Assembly: GCA_023101725.1 (NCBI GenBank)
Contig: JALJCO010009116.1
Coordinates: 434,001-498,000, forward strand
Reading direction: 5' to 3'
From: Atherinomorus stipes
Taxonomy: Eukaryota; Chordata; Actinopteri; Atheriniformes; Atherinidae
DNA: 64,000 nucleotides
Shown: positions 22,764 through 33,837 of the stretch, one piece after another
How the letters are laid out: each line of letters begins with the position of its first letter
Numbering within the stretch: position 1 is the first letter of the stretch
Made by a program: the position numbers and the translations under genes
Notes under the pieces: generated by a model
Told to the model about the DNA's origin: nothing
Seen by the model: the letters and a program-made list of their open reading frames with translations, nothing else
The model's database searches: none

Positions 22764-23065
22764 TACACACACTGGCCACTTTATTAGGCACACCTGTCCA
22801 GCTGCTTGTTAACGCAAATTTCTAATCGTCCAATCACATGGCAGCAACTCAATACATTTAGGCATGTAGACATGGTCAAGATGATCTGCTGCAGTTCAAA
22901 CTGAGCATCAGAATGAGGAAGAAAGGTGATTTAAGTGACTTTGAACGTGGCATGGTTGTTGGTGCCAGACGGGCTGGTCCGAGTATTTCAGAAACTGCTC
23001 ATCTACTGGGATTTCCACTCACAACAACCCCTAGGGTTCACAGAGAATGGCCAGAATCGTCATAA
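22764..23065 (+). mobile_element. Truncated Tc1-like element, 5' end
   Basis: It starts at the terminal repeat 'acacactggccactttatta' and runs through the leader into a transposase start at 22913. Everything after the N-terminal DNA-binding part is missing. It belongs to the same family as the minus-strand copy in which it is nested. Confidence 0.85.
22913..23065 (+). pseudogene. Tc1 transposase N-terminal fragment
   Basis: Fifty codons are open, beginning MRKKGDLSDFERGMVVGARR, then AGPSISETAHLLGF and VHREWPES, then a stop. This is the first helix-turn-helix (paired-like) DNA-binding part of a Tc1 transposase. The DDE catalytic domain is absent, so the fragment cannot transpose. The start follows the family's usual ATG. 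Confidence 0.85.
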
Positions 23066-23571
23066 ATTAGGAGTATAAAGTGGGTTTTGGTGGATTATGT
23101 TCACCGCTGTGACAAAGACCTCTTCTGCAGAAACACAGCTTCTCATTGATAATCTCTCTGGGATGATGCCAAATGTGGATTTTTTTTCAAATGGCCCCTA
23201 TGACATTGTTGTTTCTGAACACCCGATGATAACTAACTAACAAAATCAATCAATCACCCAAGCAAGCAAGCAAGCAATCAATCAGACGCTTTAAAGAAAC
23301 TTGGACCAGAAACTAAACAAATAATGAGGATAAAGTGTTTTTAGTGGATTCATTCAATGCTGTATAAAAGCACCTACATGACAAAATTCAACTTCCCTCA
23401 GTGAGATAGTCCTAATACCATATTCTGATTTTTAATATGACATTTGTTTAATATGACATTTGTTTTGACAGACTGAATAAAAATACCGAATTTAATTGAT
23501 AAATTATGTTTTTATAATTATCTGGTACCCTCTGAAACTATTATGGGACACCCATCAGGGTTTGGACCCTC

Positions 23572-24142
23572 AGGCCACATCTACACTAGGCCGTGTAAGT
23601 GCTTAAACGTGCATGACGCCCTTTTGTCCACATTTACCCGGCATTTAGGAGTCCCTTTTTGCCAATTTTTTTTTTAGCTGGGTATGGGGTCGTGTACACA
23701 GCAAGCTGGCATAAACGGCCTAGTATGGATAACTTCACCATTCAATGAAAGGAAGTGACGACAATAAAACCTGTCACAGACTGACGGCAAAACGTGCCAC
23801 AGGAAAGAAGCCTGAACAAAAGCGAAACAAAAAACTCCCAGTCAATATTTTGCCCAGCCTTTTAAGTTTTATAGTAATGTGTTACTCTTAGCAACAACGC
23901 TACTTCATCGTCAGTCCAAACGAAAAAATCCCTCTTTCTCTGCACAGCCATTCCTTCCCTAGTCTGAGTAGAAAGTGGAATGAACTTCCGGTTTACATGC
24001 TGATGTCAGACACATGCGTCTGACGGATCATTATTTTGCTTGTGTCGAGCCTTAAACGATTCATAAACGACTGTGTGGATGCAGATAAGACAGGGGTTAA
24101 ATGTCCCCGTATAACATTGACCGCTTAGTATAGATGTAGCCT
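23572..24142. mobile_element. MITE with 'aggccacatctacactagg' ends
   Basis: The left end 'aggccacatctacactagg' pairs with the right end 'ttagtatagatgtagcct'. It has no coding content. It lies in the right part of the 22637-24159 hAT insertion. Confidence 0.7.
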
Positions 24143-24668
24143 AAGACTGGGAAAGGCTGCTCTGCTGGTCTGAGATCTGGTGACTTTGGAGAACATTGGA
24201 GTACAGTAAACTCATCGTCATGTTGGAGATGATGTGAGCTTTGTGACATGGTGCGTTATCCTGTCGGAAGCAGCATCAGAAGATGCTCCACTGTGGCCAT
24301 AAAGGGATGGACATGGTCAGCAACAATACTCAGTACCAATGTGGCGGTCTAACCCCCACAGCCTACCTAAGAAAAGAAGATCCAAGGCAGGATGGATCCA
24401 TGCTTTCATGATGTTTCCCGCAAACTCTGAGTCGAGCATCTGAATGTGGAGCTGAAATGACTCATCAGACCAGCAACGTTTCTCCATCTTCTATTGTCCA
24501 GTGTTGGTGAGTGTGTGTGAATTGTAGCCTCAGTTTCCTGTTCTTAGCTGACAGGAGTGGCACCCGGTGTGGTCTTAAGAGATGGTTGTGTGTGAAAAAT
24601 CCAGCAAATACTCAGACCAACAACCTTTAAATCCCCTTTCTGCCTCATTGTAATGCTCAGCTTGGACT

Positions 24669-25140
24669 TTAAGACACAACAAAACTTTTAGCAGTTTTCT
24701 CAGTGACTATCGGCAGCTAAACTAGCATCTTGTGTTGTACCTGTACAGTGATTCACTCCAGCCAGTAGAAGACTTATCTTGTCTTATCTTGACTCTTGTT
24801 CTGTCCCTTCCTCTCTTTTGTTTTCTCTCTTCCTCCAGCAATGTTTCATTGCATTTCTTGACCAAATCCTCCACGATGCATGTTAAAAACACCCACGGTG
24901 ATCATATCTGGTTCATATCCGTTTGCTAGTAAGTGACACAGTGCGCAACCAATTGTTGGTTGCAATGTCACGGTTGCATCCCAGATGGGAAACTTTCATA
25001 GGCTACTGCTATTTTCTGAGCCCCGGGACACCTCTGGGCAGTGACGGCTCGAAAATGTGCATAATGAATGTTGGTGTGCGATCAAAACGAGTCAGAAACG
25101 CATAATTTTAAGCTCTAAAAGTTATGTTGTGTGTCTTTAA
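24669..25140. mobile_element. TTAAAGACCCA-family MITE, copy 1
   Basis: The ends are ttaagacacaac and gttgtgtgtctttaa, flanked by TTAA. The body shares blocks with the copies at 50980-51879 and 61107-61535: 'gtgattcactccagccagta', 'tcttgttctgtcccttcctc', 'atgtgcataatgaatgtt'. It has no coding capacity. Confidence 0.8.
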
Positions 25141-26599
25141 GCAAGTCGTCTTCACCAGGTCAGCCATGTGATTGGTCATACTAATAGCTAATTAGCCAAT
25201 CAACTAAATATATTTACCTGATTCATTGAGTGGTGTCTATATATGAATACATTGTTTATAATATTTTAAATAAATTGAGTTTGGACTTCACAATACAAGT
25301 CTACAAACCAGCAGATGACTTCATGATGGTTGGATTTTTATCTTTAGTCTATAATTCTCATGTGAATTGGAGGCTGCTTAATGCATTATATCATACCAAC
25401 CCGTGCATCAGGGCCAGAACAGCTGAGCAGAAGTCCTGTTTTTCCTACTTTAGACACTTATTTACATAATGTAGGAGTTGAAATTGCTAGCTCTGCCCTT
25501 TAAAGAACGGTAAATTTTACAGAAAGCACACACATCACGTGAAATTGAGGCCAGTAATGGTCAGCAACAGCAAATTTAGTCCTTCACTCTTGAATGATAG
25601 TGGCTTTGCAGCCCATTAACTCTTTGAGACATCATGTGCACTAAGTGAACGATAAGGTGTGTGCGTGTGTGTAGTGTGCCTCTATGGATATACTTAATGA
25701 CTAATAGTTTTAGCCAGTGGTTAAGTGCAGATTTAAAGAGCCTGCTAAGAAGAGCGTCTGCTCACGCGAAGAGACTTTACCTCAGACCGTGTGCGTATGT
25801 GTGTATTTAAAGTGCATCTGTGTCTGCGTGTGAATGTCCTTCACTGAACACTATCATTGCACACACATGCACTGATACACACACACCCAGCAGATGTTCA
25901 TTGAAATGAATGATGAGCTGATTTCCATTTGAATGCTGAGTGGAAGTTATTAGATGCAGCTATAGAGACGGCAGCAAGGATACAGTGTGTGTTTGTGTCT
26001 GTGTCATGCAGTGATACGACAGGGAGAAATATCCATATTTTCCTTTTTTAATTTTCCCATTTAATTTGATCATTTGAAAATCAATTCTGAATAAAATCCT
26101 TGTGAGTGTGTGAGAAGCGAGTCAGACTTGTTGTGACTGCCCGGGGTCGGCTGCTGTTTATATGCCTCATTTCAATATGAATGACGCTTCTCGGCCAATT
26201 CCAGCAGCGAGTAGGAATCGTGAATGTGGTGGTTCTTGTTGAGGAGAGACATTAGTAAACAGGTCTGCTCAGATGACCACATTGTCATTGTTAAACTTTT
26301 GTCTGCAGAGTGATATAAAACAAACATTCAAACAATGAATGGATGCTGTGGGAATTCCTCAAACACAGCAAAGCCTGGATAATCGCTCGCTTCCTTCCAT
26401 AGTAACAAGGGAGGAAGCCACAATGGTCATTTTATGAAATCATAGAAATAAACTGAACTTTTGTCTGATGAACTGTTGGGAAAAACTTATATTATGATAC
26501 TGTGACTCTGTTTATTTCCTGGGTGGGGGAGATAAGTTGACCAGAACTGTTTGGATAAGAACATGCTTGACTCTGGGTTTCTAAACTACCAATCTGTGA
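25141..26599. other. Non-coding stretch with TG-rich tracts
   Basis: Short TG/CA tracts occur at about 25660-25680, 25795-25850 and 25985-26005. No exon or element boundary is recognised. Confidence 0.45.
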
Positions 26600-27147
26600 A
26601 AGTCTTTGGCCCAATTTTTGATTTATTAGAGATAACCTAACAGGTGAATCAGCAAAACTCTATTTTAACACAATGATTGTCTCGCATTTAACATACTGCC
26701 TGATGAGTTGGAGGCTAGCTTGTAAGACCACACTGAAAACAGTTGGAACAAAGTACAAACAAGCTCTCAAGGTACTGGACAGAAAACCAAAGACCTACCA
26801 TCACTGTAGAATTTTAGAAAAACATTAAATACTAAGTTGGGAAAACCTGCTCAAATATGTGGACTCAATCCTGGTTTACAAAATTCTGAATGGTCTAGCT
26901 CCCTCCCCATTACAAGAATTTGTCAGGAAAAATCATAATAGATCAACAGGAGCAATTTTCTAGGGGTGACTCTGTCATTCCATGTTGGAGAAGTGGCTTT
27001 GGACAGGCAGTTTTTTCCTATCGTGCCTCTCAATCTTGGAATTCTATACCATCGTCTATAAGAGAAATGCCTGCACTCAGCTCCTTCTCAAAATATCTTA
27101 AGTTATGGTTCCTGGAAAACCAGAGCTGCCCCCACAATTTGGAATAA
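26600..27147 (+). pseudogene. LINE reverse-transcriptase C-terminal remnant
   Basis: Translation gives TMIVSHLTYCLMSWRLACKT, KALKVLDRKP-like, LLKYVDSILVYKILNGLAPS and FSYRASQSWNSIPSSIREMP, ending at 27147. These match the C-terminal region of fish non-LTR retrotransposons. Internal stops (about 26826 and 26958) show that it is dead. The clade (CR1/L2/Rex-like or Tx1-like) is uncertain. A G-rich tail follows. Confidence 0.8.
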
Positions 27148-27239
27148 GTTGACTTTTTTTGTTTTTTTTTATTGTTATTACTATTTATTGTTAAGTACCA
27201 TTATGTGTTTTATAACTTTGGTGTTTGTAAAGGATGTAT

Positions 27240-27640
27240 TTGTTGTGGGGGGGGGGGGGGGGGGGGTTGAAAAGACACTTGTTGATGTTGCAGACTGTGG
27301 TAGAGATCTAGTAGGGTGGATTGTTTGGGATGGATGGATTGTATGAGGGTGCTGGAAATAGGTGGGGATGGTTGGGGGAGGGGGGTAGTGGAAGTGAGAG
27401 GATGCTGGAGGAGGGATTTGTTATGTTGGAGTGGGTGATGAGGTTTTGGGATGGGGTAGAGTTCTGGGTGGACCAGAACTCTACCACCGAGAGAGTGGTA
27501 GAGTACTATGCGTGCGTGGAGGGGGGTGGATGGTCATTGGTGGGAACAGGGGATTTCGACATGATTTTAAATTTCTATTGAAGTTTTTGTAAGCGAGGGA
27601 GGGTGGGGGGGGGGGGGGGGGGCTTGGCTCAGGAGGGGAC
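27240..27640 (+). repeat. G-rich low-complexity region with long G runs
   Basis: Runs of about 20 G lie at 27246-27266 and about 16 G at 27606-27621, with many GGGG, GGTGG and GAGGG blocks between. The + strand has clear G-quadruplex potential. Overlapping open frames here are glycine/tryptophan-rich artefacts. Confidence 0.75.
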
Positions 27641-27750
27641 AGAGGATGGAAATTAGCCTTGGCTATAATCCTGCAATTTTGTACTTGTACAAATTTAATG
27701 TATATGTGCTTAAAATTGCATTGTCCCTTTTAAATAAATAAATACAAATA

Positions 27751-28165
27751 CAAATTCCAATTCCTATTTTCATCCCTATCCCTATCCCTTTCCCTTGGCC
27801 TTGATTGAATGATCCCCCTAAGTAATGGGACAACCCTTTGAAATCGTCATGGGTCATCCATGGCCCAGTAAACTGACTTCACGGCTGTTTCAGGAGGAGT
27901 TCTCAATGCGTCTGCAGCAGCATTGACCAGACATGAGCAGATGAACGTAATGTTACAAAACTCGCAATTTTTCACATTTTTAATAAAACCATCTGTAATA
28001 CATTAAACTGACCTTAAAATGGCAATTTTCATATTTTATTTATAAACAAATACTCATATTTGTTTAATTCTTTTGCTGCCACTGCTGATTTCCTGACTAT
28101 TTTGCCCATTTTTTGCATGGAATTGTGGGTAATATACCACTCATTTTCTAGTGTGACCCTGGAAA
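27751..28165. mobile_element. Partial inverted copy of the 7940-9095 element
   Basis: This is the reverse complement of about 8560-9095. Shared blocks are 'attcctattttcatcccta', 'aaactgacttcacggctgt' (compare 'acagctgtgacgtcagttt') and 'catggaattgtgggtaata'. It is cut off at about 28165, where the next repeat begins. Confidence 0.75.
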
Positions 28166-28168
28166 ATC

Positions 28169-28620
28169 TGATTTAACTTTATTTTCCACTTACCCTCATG
28201 GTAAGCAAGACTCTGGAGGACTTTTTTAAAATCTCAAATGCAGCCGGCCATCAGGAAGCCCCCCCCCCCCCCCAAACTTTCATATAATGGAGTTAGCCAG
28301 GGTCCGAGCCAAAAAGGTCTATAAAAGTCCACAAGAACTTGTCAATATTCCTCCAAACTGCTCGTCCAATGTAATCCATGTGTCCTGAGTGGGTAGCGTC
28401 CAGAATTTACTCAAAACAACATCATTTAGTATATTTTTTAGAGCCTAAACAGTAGTACATCTTACTTCCACGAAGCCACATATGCGCGTTCGTGAAACTA
28501 CAGAAGCCTCGGCGTTCAGAACCCTTCTCTGCCAATAATGCAAGCGTAGAAGAAGAAATTTGCTGTTTACATTGTACTAAGAGCACCAGAGCTGCAGAAA
28601 AACTGGGACAAATTCAAGGG
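28169..28620. mobile_element. Half copy of the TTAA fold-back family
   Basis: It is collinear with the left arm and loop of 3630-4536 ('actttattttccacttacc', 'gcaagactctgga', 'aacttgtcaatattcctcc', 'gtcctgagtgggtag') and continues into the loop. It lacks the first 26 bp and the right arm. A C run at about 28260-28274 replaces part of the arm. Confidence 0.8.
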
Positions 28621-30109
28621 GGGTTGTTATCTTGAGTAGACTACAACTTAAATCTGGTCTGTTTATAAATTAGAATAAAGTCTTCCTACACTGACAGCCA
28701 CCCTATACAACCTACTACAAATACAACCAGAAAACTGGTGATGTTAATTTAATAAATTATGGAATATTTTTCAGATTTGTCTCATGAGTTAGTTTAGTTT
28801 TGTGTTTGCAAGCAAATTCCACCAGGTGTCTAGTTCAGATCAGTTCAACAGTTTGTCTCACTCTTTTACGGTCTCTGAGTCCTCTTTCCTTGTCTGATAC
28901 GGACAGTGCAGCCAATCTGTGGGTTGGATCATGAGAAATGGAGAAGATTGCAGGTTTTCAGGTGCCCTCCAGCCCAGCTTCCTCAGACTTCTAGAGCAGA
29001 GTCACGCTGCAGCTAAAAAGGGAGCTGATTGCTTGTGAATTGCTCTTGTGTGTGTCTGCTGTCTGACCGATCCTGACTAATTCCTGGAAGCTGTGTTGTT
29101 GGTATCTCTGTGTGCAGTCTGCTGGTGCGATGAGGCTGCAGCCTCTTGTGCTAAAAAGGAAATCGGTAGCTCTTAATTAGAGCATTACTGCAGCGATAAA
29201 GTTACACCTTCGCGTAATGATGTATCGATGGGAGACACGCACTACTATCCCCCTTACTAACTTTCTACCTTTCTTCTTTTGCATCCATCTTCCGCCTCCT
29301 TTTCTTGTCTGATACTTATTTTTTCTTTCCTTTTTATTGCTTTTCTTCCCTTTCTTTTTTATTGACTCCACCTGGATCTATTTATCTTCCCTCTATTGTG
29401 TCTTTAAACTGTCTGTAATCTTTCTCTCCGTGGATCTCAGTCCTGTTTTTGGTCTTGCACCGTGTGTTGTATGTATTTATATTCATTCTCAGGTCTGTGA
29501 CATCACGTGTGTCTGTTGACAGTTACAGGACATGTCTGAGTTTGCATACATTTTGCTGACAGGGAGAAAATTTGTTTCGGAGGGCTGACAGCGCCGTAAT
29601 AGCTCCTGGTGCAGCACGTGAGCTTTCGGGCTCCATCCTCGTCTCTGCTGAGGCTTAAAATGCCTTCTGTCTCACATCCACGAGCTGCTGCTCGTTCAAA
29701 GGAAACGCTCGGTGACAGCAGAGCTTGAACATGGCAGCTTCACCCTCCTTCCATCCTGTTTACAATCTGGCGAGCCAGCTAGGCAGCTCGCTCTGACCTG
29801 ACACCTGAACGCGTCGCAGTCTTTGCTTCACAGCTTGATAGCTTCAACTGCTGTCATGGATCGGCCCAGTCAGTGGGGCACTCCTAAGACCTGGGCAAAC
29901 AAAGTCATTCTGTAGTAAAAGTATAAAAGAGATCCCTATTCTGAGTGACTGTGGGCTAATCCCTCTCTGCAATCTGCTTTGTTCCCTCCCTGTTCATCAC
30001 ACATGGTTTCTGTTGCTGATTGCCTCACCTTGTTCTCATCTTATAATTAGTCCCTGTGTTTATAGACTCCAGGTTTTAAATTGACTTTAGTTGGATCATT
30101 TTCATGTCA
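28621..30109. other. Non-coding stretch, nothing recognised
   Basis: Pyrimidine-rich sequence lies at 29260-29400. No exon or element is supported. Confidence 0.45.
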
Positions 30110-32335
30110 CTCCTTGTTCTTAGTGTTTCTGCGTTCTTGCTGTGAATAAGAATGATTGAGTTTCAAAAATTCTTGAATCCCTTATTTCAGAGCTATTAAA
30201 ACTTCTCTCAAAACAACAATCAGGCTTCAGGAAAAAGCACAGTACCATTACTGCCGCTACAAAAGTAATAAATAAAATACTCGTCGCCCTTGATAGAAAG
30301 CAGCACTGCGTTTCACCTTTTATTAGGGCTGTAACGGCACACAAAAATCACGGTTTGGTATGTACCTCGGTACACAAGTCACGGTTCTTTTTTTTTTAAT
30401 GCATTAATGGGAAAAAATACAATTATGTTTTATTAACAAGTTCACTAAAATTTAACATCAAAGCTGTTTGTTTTTGTTTTTCTGACATATTGTTTAAACA
30501 AGAAAAATAACTAAATGAAGAAAATTTTTTATTAAAAAAATCCTGCCATTTGCTTTTTACACTTTTCAATGAAAAAAAACAAAAAACTAAACATCACAGC
30601 AGATTCCTCTTCTGGTCGGACTGCCTGAATAAAAAAAAAATGCATAAATAAGCAACATAGTGCTGTTTTTACTCTTGTTTGTGCTAAATTAATCTGTTTT
30701 CTAGTCGAACCAGTAACATTCAAACTTGTGGAGTGTCCCTTTAGATGTGTTATGTTGGAAGTGTTTCTGAGTACCTACCCGACTGAGTCGCCATGCTGCT
30801 TCTGTTTTGTCGGCTTTTTTCCTCCTTCCTCTTCATCAAATCCGAGGTGCTCCCAGGTGGGGGACTTGAAGTTTGACAGCGCTTCTTCTAGCTCAGCTAG
30901 CTCACGTGTTATGTTGTTATTTGTCATTAGAAACAGGATGGGAAGTGTGCTTCACCAAGCAGAGGCAAAGTTTCATTGGTCCGTCACTCAATTATGTTAG
31001 GTGGCTCGCAAAAACTTAATGAAATAATAAATAGCTAAATAAACAAATCCTGCGCCCAACAGTTCGGTACAGGGTCGTGCCGAACCGAGAGTAGTGTACT
31101 GAATGGTTCGACACAAATACACATACCGTTACAGCCCTACTTTTTATTGATCTGTCAAAGGCTTTTGACACTGTAGACCATGCTGTTAAGCATAGGCCTC
31201 TTTGTCTGGATTGTCTGATCATGTAGTTTCCTGGTTCACAAACTATTTGAGTGACAGGACTCAGTGTGTTAAATGTGACGGTCTATGTTCTGATTTTGTG
31301 AAGGTCCACAAGGGGATGCCACAGGGCTCAATATCAGGTCCCCTCTTGTTTATCATGTACATCAATGAACTAGGTCACAATGTGTCAGATGCTAATATGC
31401 ATTTTCATGCTGATGACACAATTGTTTATTGTTTTGCATTATCCCCGGCTGAAGCAGTTGAGTCTTTGCAGAAAGGTTTTGATGTAGTTTAACGCACTCT
31501 TGTGCACCTTAAACTGGTCCTCACTGCCGAAAAGACTAAACTGATGTTTTTTAACTCTAAGAGGGCTTCTCAAGCTCCACCTACCGTGTTCACTCTCAAA
31601 GGAAATGTTGTAGAATTAGTTCACTCTTACAAATACCTTGGTATCTGGCATTATGGGTCTCTCACTTTCAAGCCCCATATAGATAATCTTGTAAAGAAAC
31701 TAAAACTCAAATTTTCCTTTTTCTTTCTAAATAAATTTAGTTTTTATTTTGAGGCAAAAGAGAGGCTTTTGACCGCAACATTTTTATCTGTCTGAGATGA
31801 TGGAGACTTGGTGTATATGAGTGCTTCAGCTCAATGTCTTTATAAGATTGTTTATCATGCTTCTCTGAGATTCATTACAACCTGCAAATCTTTGACCATC
31901 GTTGTGAACTATATTCCAGAGTGGGATTGCCATCTTTGTCTGTCAAAAGGTTGGGGCATTGGTACATTTTTATTTACAAGGCCATGGTCTGTTGCCGTCG
32001 TACATTTGTAGCTTAATCACACGGTGAAGTGTTGAAACTTACTCTGCGATCAAATGATCACCTGCTGCTCTCTGTTCCATTTGCCCGTACAGAACTGGGA
32101 AAAAGGGCCTTTGCTTGCGCTGCTCCTTCTACATGGAGCTGTTTGCAAAAAGACGGGAAATTATCTGAACTTTTTTCTTTAAATGCTTTTATGTCTTTTA
32201 GGTAAACTATTTTTATTGTTTAATTTGTATAATGTCTTGTAAATTGTAAGCGCTGCCTCTTGGCCTTGAGAAAGAGGTTTTTAATCTCAGTGGGACTTTC
32301 CTGGTAAAATAAAGGTTAAATTAAAAAAAGAAAAA
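30110..32335 (+). pseudogene. L2/Rex-type LINE with reverse-transcriptase remnant, split by a hAT element
   Basis: The first part (30110-30323) encodes KQQSGFRKKHSTITAATKVI and ILVALDRKQHC-like sequence. After the insertion the frame resumes with FIDLSKAFDTVDHA, WFTNYLSDRTQCVKCDG, GMPQGSISGPLLFIMYIN and the catalytic motif HADDTIVYC (family FADD or YADD; both aspartates kept). The C-terminal part (31502-32200) has frameshifts. The 3' end at about 32270-32335 has 'aatctcagtgggactttcct' and an 'aaataaaggttaaatt' tail. ORF1 and the endonuclease are missing, so it is a 5'-truncated dead copy. Confidence 0.88.
30324..31139. mobile_element. 816-bp non-autonomous hAT element inside the LINE
   Basis: The terminal inverted repeats are tagggctgtaacgg and ccgttacagcccta. 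The flanks ccttttat (30316-30323) and ctttttat (31140-31147) are an 8-bp target duplication with one mismatch. Removing the element joins the LINE frame into the standard FIDLSKAFDTVDH motif. Subterminal 'aatcacggtttggta' and 'gaatggttcgacac' are typical of this MITE class. No transposase is seen. Confidence 0.9.
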
Positions 32336-32850
32336 CTTTAATCATTACAGAGCCCAGATTTCATTGCTTGGCTTCGTCTCCTTCACTGTTCAGTTCTACG
32401 ACAGACTAATCTACCTGAGTAATGTTTGTTTGAAGAATTAAACAGTACCTTTTATTAAGTTCTACCTCTGGTTTGTAGCAATTTCTGCTGAAAATACTTA
32501 CCGAACAATCCCGTCTCTTGTTGCAACAACAAAGGCTGAAATCAGAAGCAGCCAAAGAAAAACATGAAAATGAGAAATTAATCAGCAGCTGACCATGAAA
32601 AGATGCTCATGGAGAAATTCACTCTGGGTAATTACATCAAACACGTCTAGCTAGATAGTAATGAGCTGGTGACTCAGTATGTAATTGTGCTAATTAGTTT
32701 TTAATTAACAGAAGCTGGTGTAGAAAGTTGCTAAGGTGAAACCAGGTTCTGTGGGGAAGTAGATGAAGGAGCTATACTGAGCGTGACCTCGAAGAACTCT
32801 GTTTTACCATCTGACTCAGACACTGACGTTTATGTGGTGTTTCTCTGCAG
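32336..32850. other. Intronic stretch before the first dcc exon
   Basis: No repeat is defined. The last bases form the acceptor of the exon at 32851: 'ggtgtttctctgcag' with a pyrimidine tract. Confidence 0.5.
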
Positions 32851-33005
32851 TGCCTCCTCAGTTCCTGAACTACCCGACCAACACATACGCCTACGAGTCC
32901 ACTGACATCGAGCTTGAGTGCGCTGTGACTGGAAATCCGCTGCCAACCGTCCGCTGGATGAAGAACGGGGAGGAAGTCATTCCCAGTGACTATTTTCAGA
33001 TTGTG
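32851..33005 (+). CDS. DCC-family netrin receptor, exon encoding first half of Ig domain 4
   Basis: This 155-bp exon follows a consensus acceptor (ttctctgcag) and ends at a perfect donor (gtg|gtgagt). It is entered in phase 1 and left in phase 0. It encodes [50 protein letters not shown]: the A to E strands of an I-set Ig domain, with the first disulfide cysteine (LEC) and the core tryptophan (VRW). The residues YAYES, WMKNG and DYFQIV agree with DCC rather than neogenin; VTG is neogenin-like. DCC is a single-pass receptor for netrin in axon guidance, and its Ig domains fold into a horseshoe outside the cell. The rest of the protein is outside the window or in unseen exons. Confidence 0.9.
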
Positions 33006-33745
33006 GTGAGTCGTAGAAGGCAGGAAGATACGCAGAGATCACTCAAAGTACCCACAGGTTCAACAATACACATGTCTTAAAACACATTATATATACAGTG
33101 TATATATACAGTATATATAAGAAGAAAAGAAACTAAAGAAACTAATAATAAATAAAAATTCGCAAAACTACGATTTAGTGAAATGAAATATCTTTTCAAT
33201 TTTGTTTGGAAATAATAATTAAAAAAACAAAACACATACAAAGCTGTAGCAGACACATTAGAGCACCTTTCCCATGAACAGTGGACCAAAATACCTGTCA
33301 ACAGGTGTCAATCTTTTTGAACATTAGAGAATACACCTGATTGCAGTGATTGCAAAATAGAATGGCACCCAGCGTGTTTGAATTTATTCTGTAAATGGTG
33401 AAAAATGTGTGGAAATTATGAGTAAATTATACCTGTAACAACAGACCAGGGTCTAGAGAACTTCACATCACTACACCAACATCACATTTATTTTCTTAAA
33501 TTAGAATGATCAAAAATAAATTCTGATTGACTATTTTGAATATGAAATATACTGACACAAACGACACAAAACTTCCATACTATGATTCCATTATGTCTCA
33601 ATGTTGCCTGATGGCAAAATACACAATTTTCTATGCTAGCATGTTTTTGCTCAGGGCAGCAGTTATGTTTTTTAGCAAGTTTTTATTATTCAGTTGAGAA
33701 CTCAGATTAAATGATCAAAAAATAAAGGTTTATTGACCTTGTAGT
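33006..33745 (+). other. dcc intron, 5' part
   Basis: The donor is at 33006. An 'atatatacagt' tract lies at 33090-33120. Nothing else is recognised before the palindromic element. Confidence 0.6.
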
Positions 33746-33837
33746 AGTGTTGTAGTCATGACCACCAAGTCCAAGACATTACTGAGACCAAGGACCAAGA
33801 CCAAGCCATTGTACAAGACTGGGTAGTGTCTTGGTCT

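Larger units (their letters stand above)
22637..24159. mobile_element. hAT-type insertion inside the Tc1 copy
   Basis: It begins 'cagtggttctaaaaaattt', a hAT-like end. It ends where the host Tc1 sequence resumes at 24160. The flanking 8-mers are ctctactg (22629-22636) and ctctgctg (24160-24167), one mismatch apart, consistent with a hAT 8-bp duplication. It carries two further insertions, a + strand Tc1 piece and a MITE. Confidence 0.6.
22478..24668 (-). mobile_element. Tc1-like transposon on the minus strand, split by a hAT element
   Basis: Segments 22478-22636 (C-terminal part) and 24160-24668 (middle to N-terminal part) are collinear, on the minus strand, with one Tc1 family of the 'ggccactttattagg' type. 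Recognisable + strand blocks are 'tgtgatatatccaacaagg', 'ttggaaacattcct', 'gtgcgttatcctgtcgga', 'aaagggatggacatggtc' and 'tgacaggagtggcacccgg'. Stops and deletions abound, so it is dead. The outer end near 24668 meets a TTAA element. The 22637-24159 insertion interrupts it. Confidence 0.75.
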
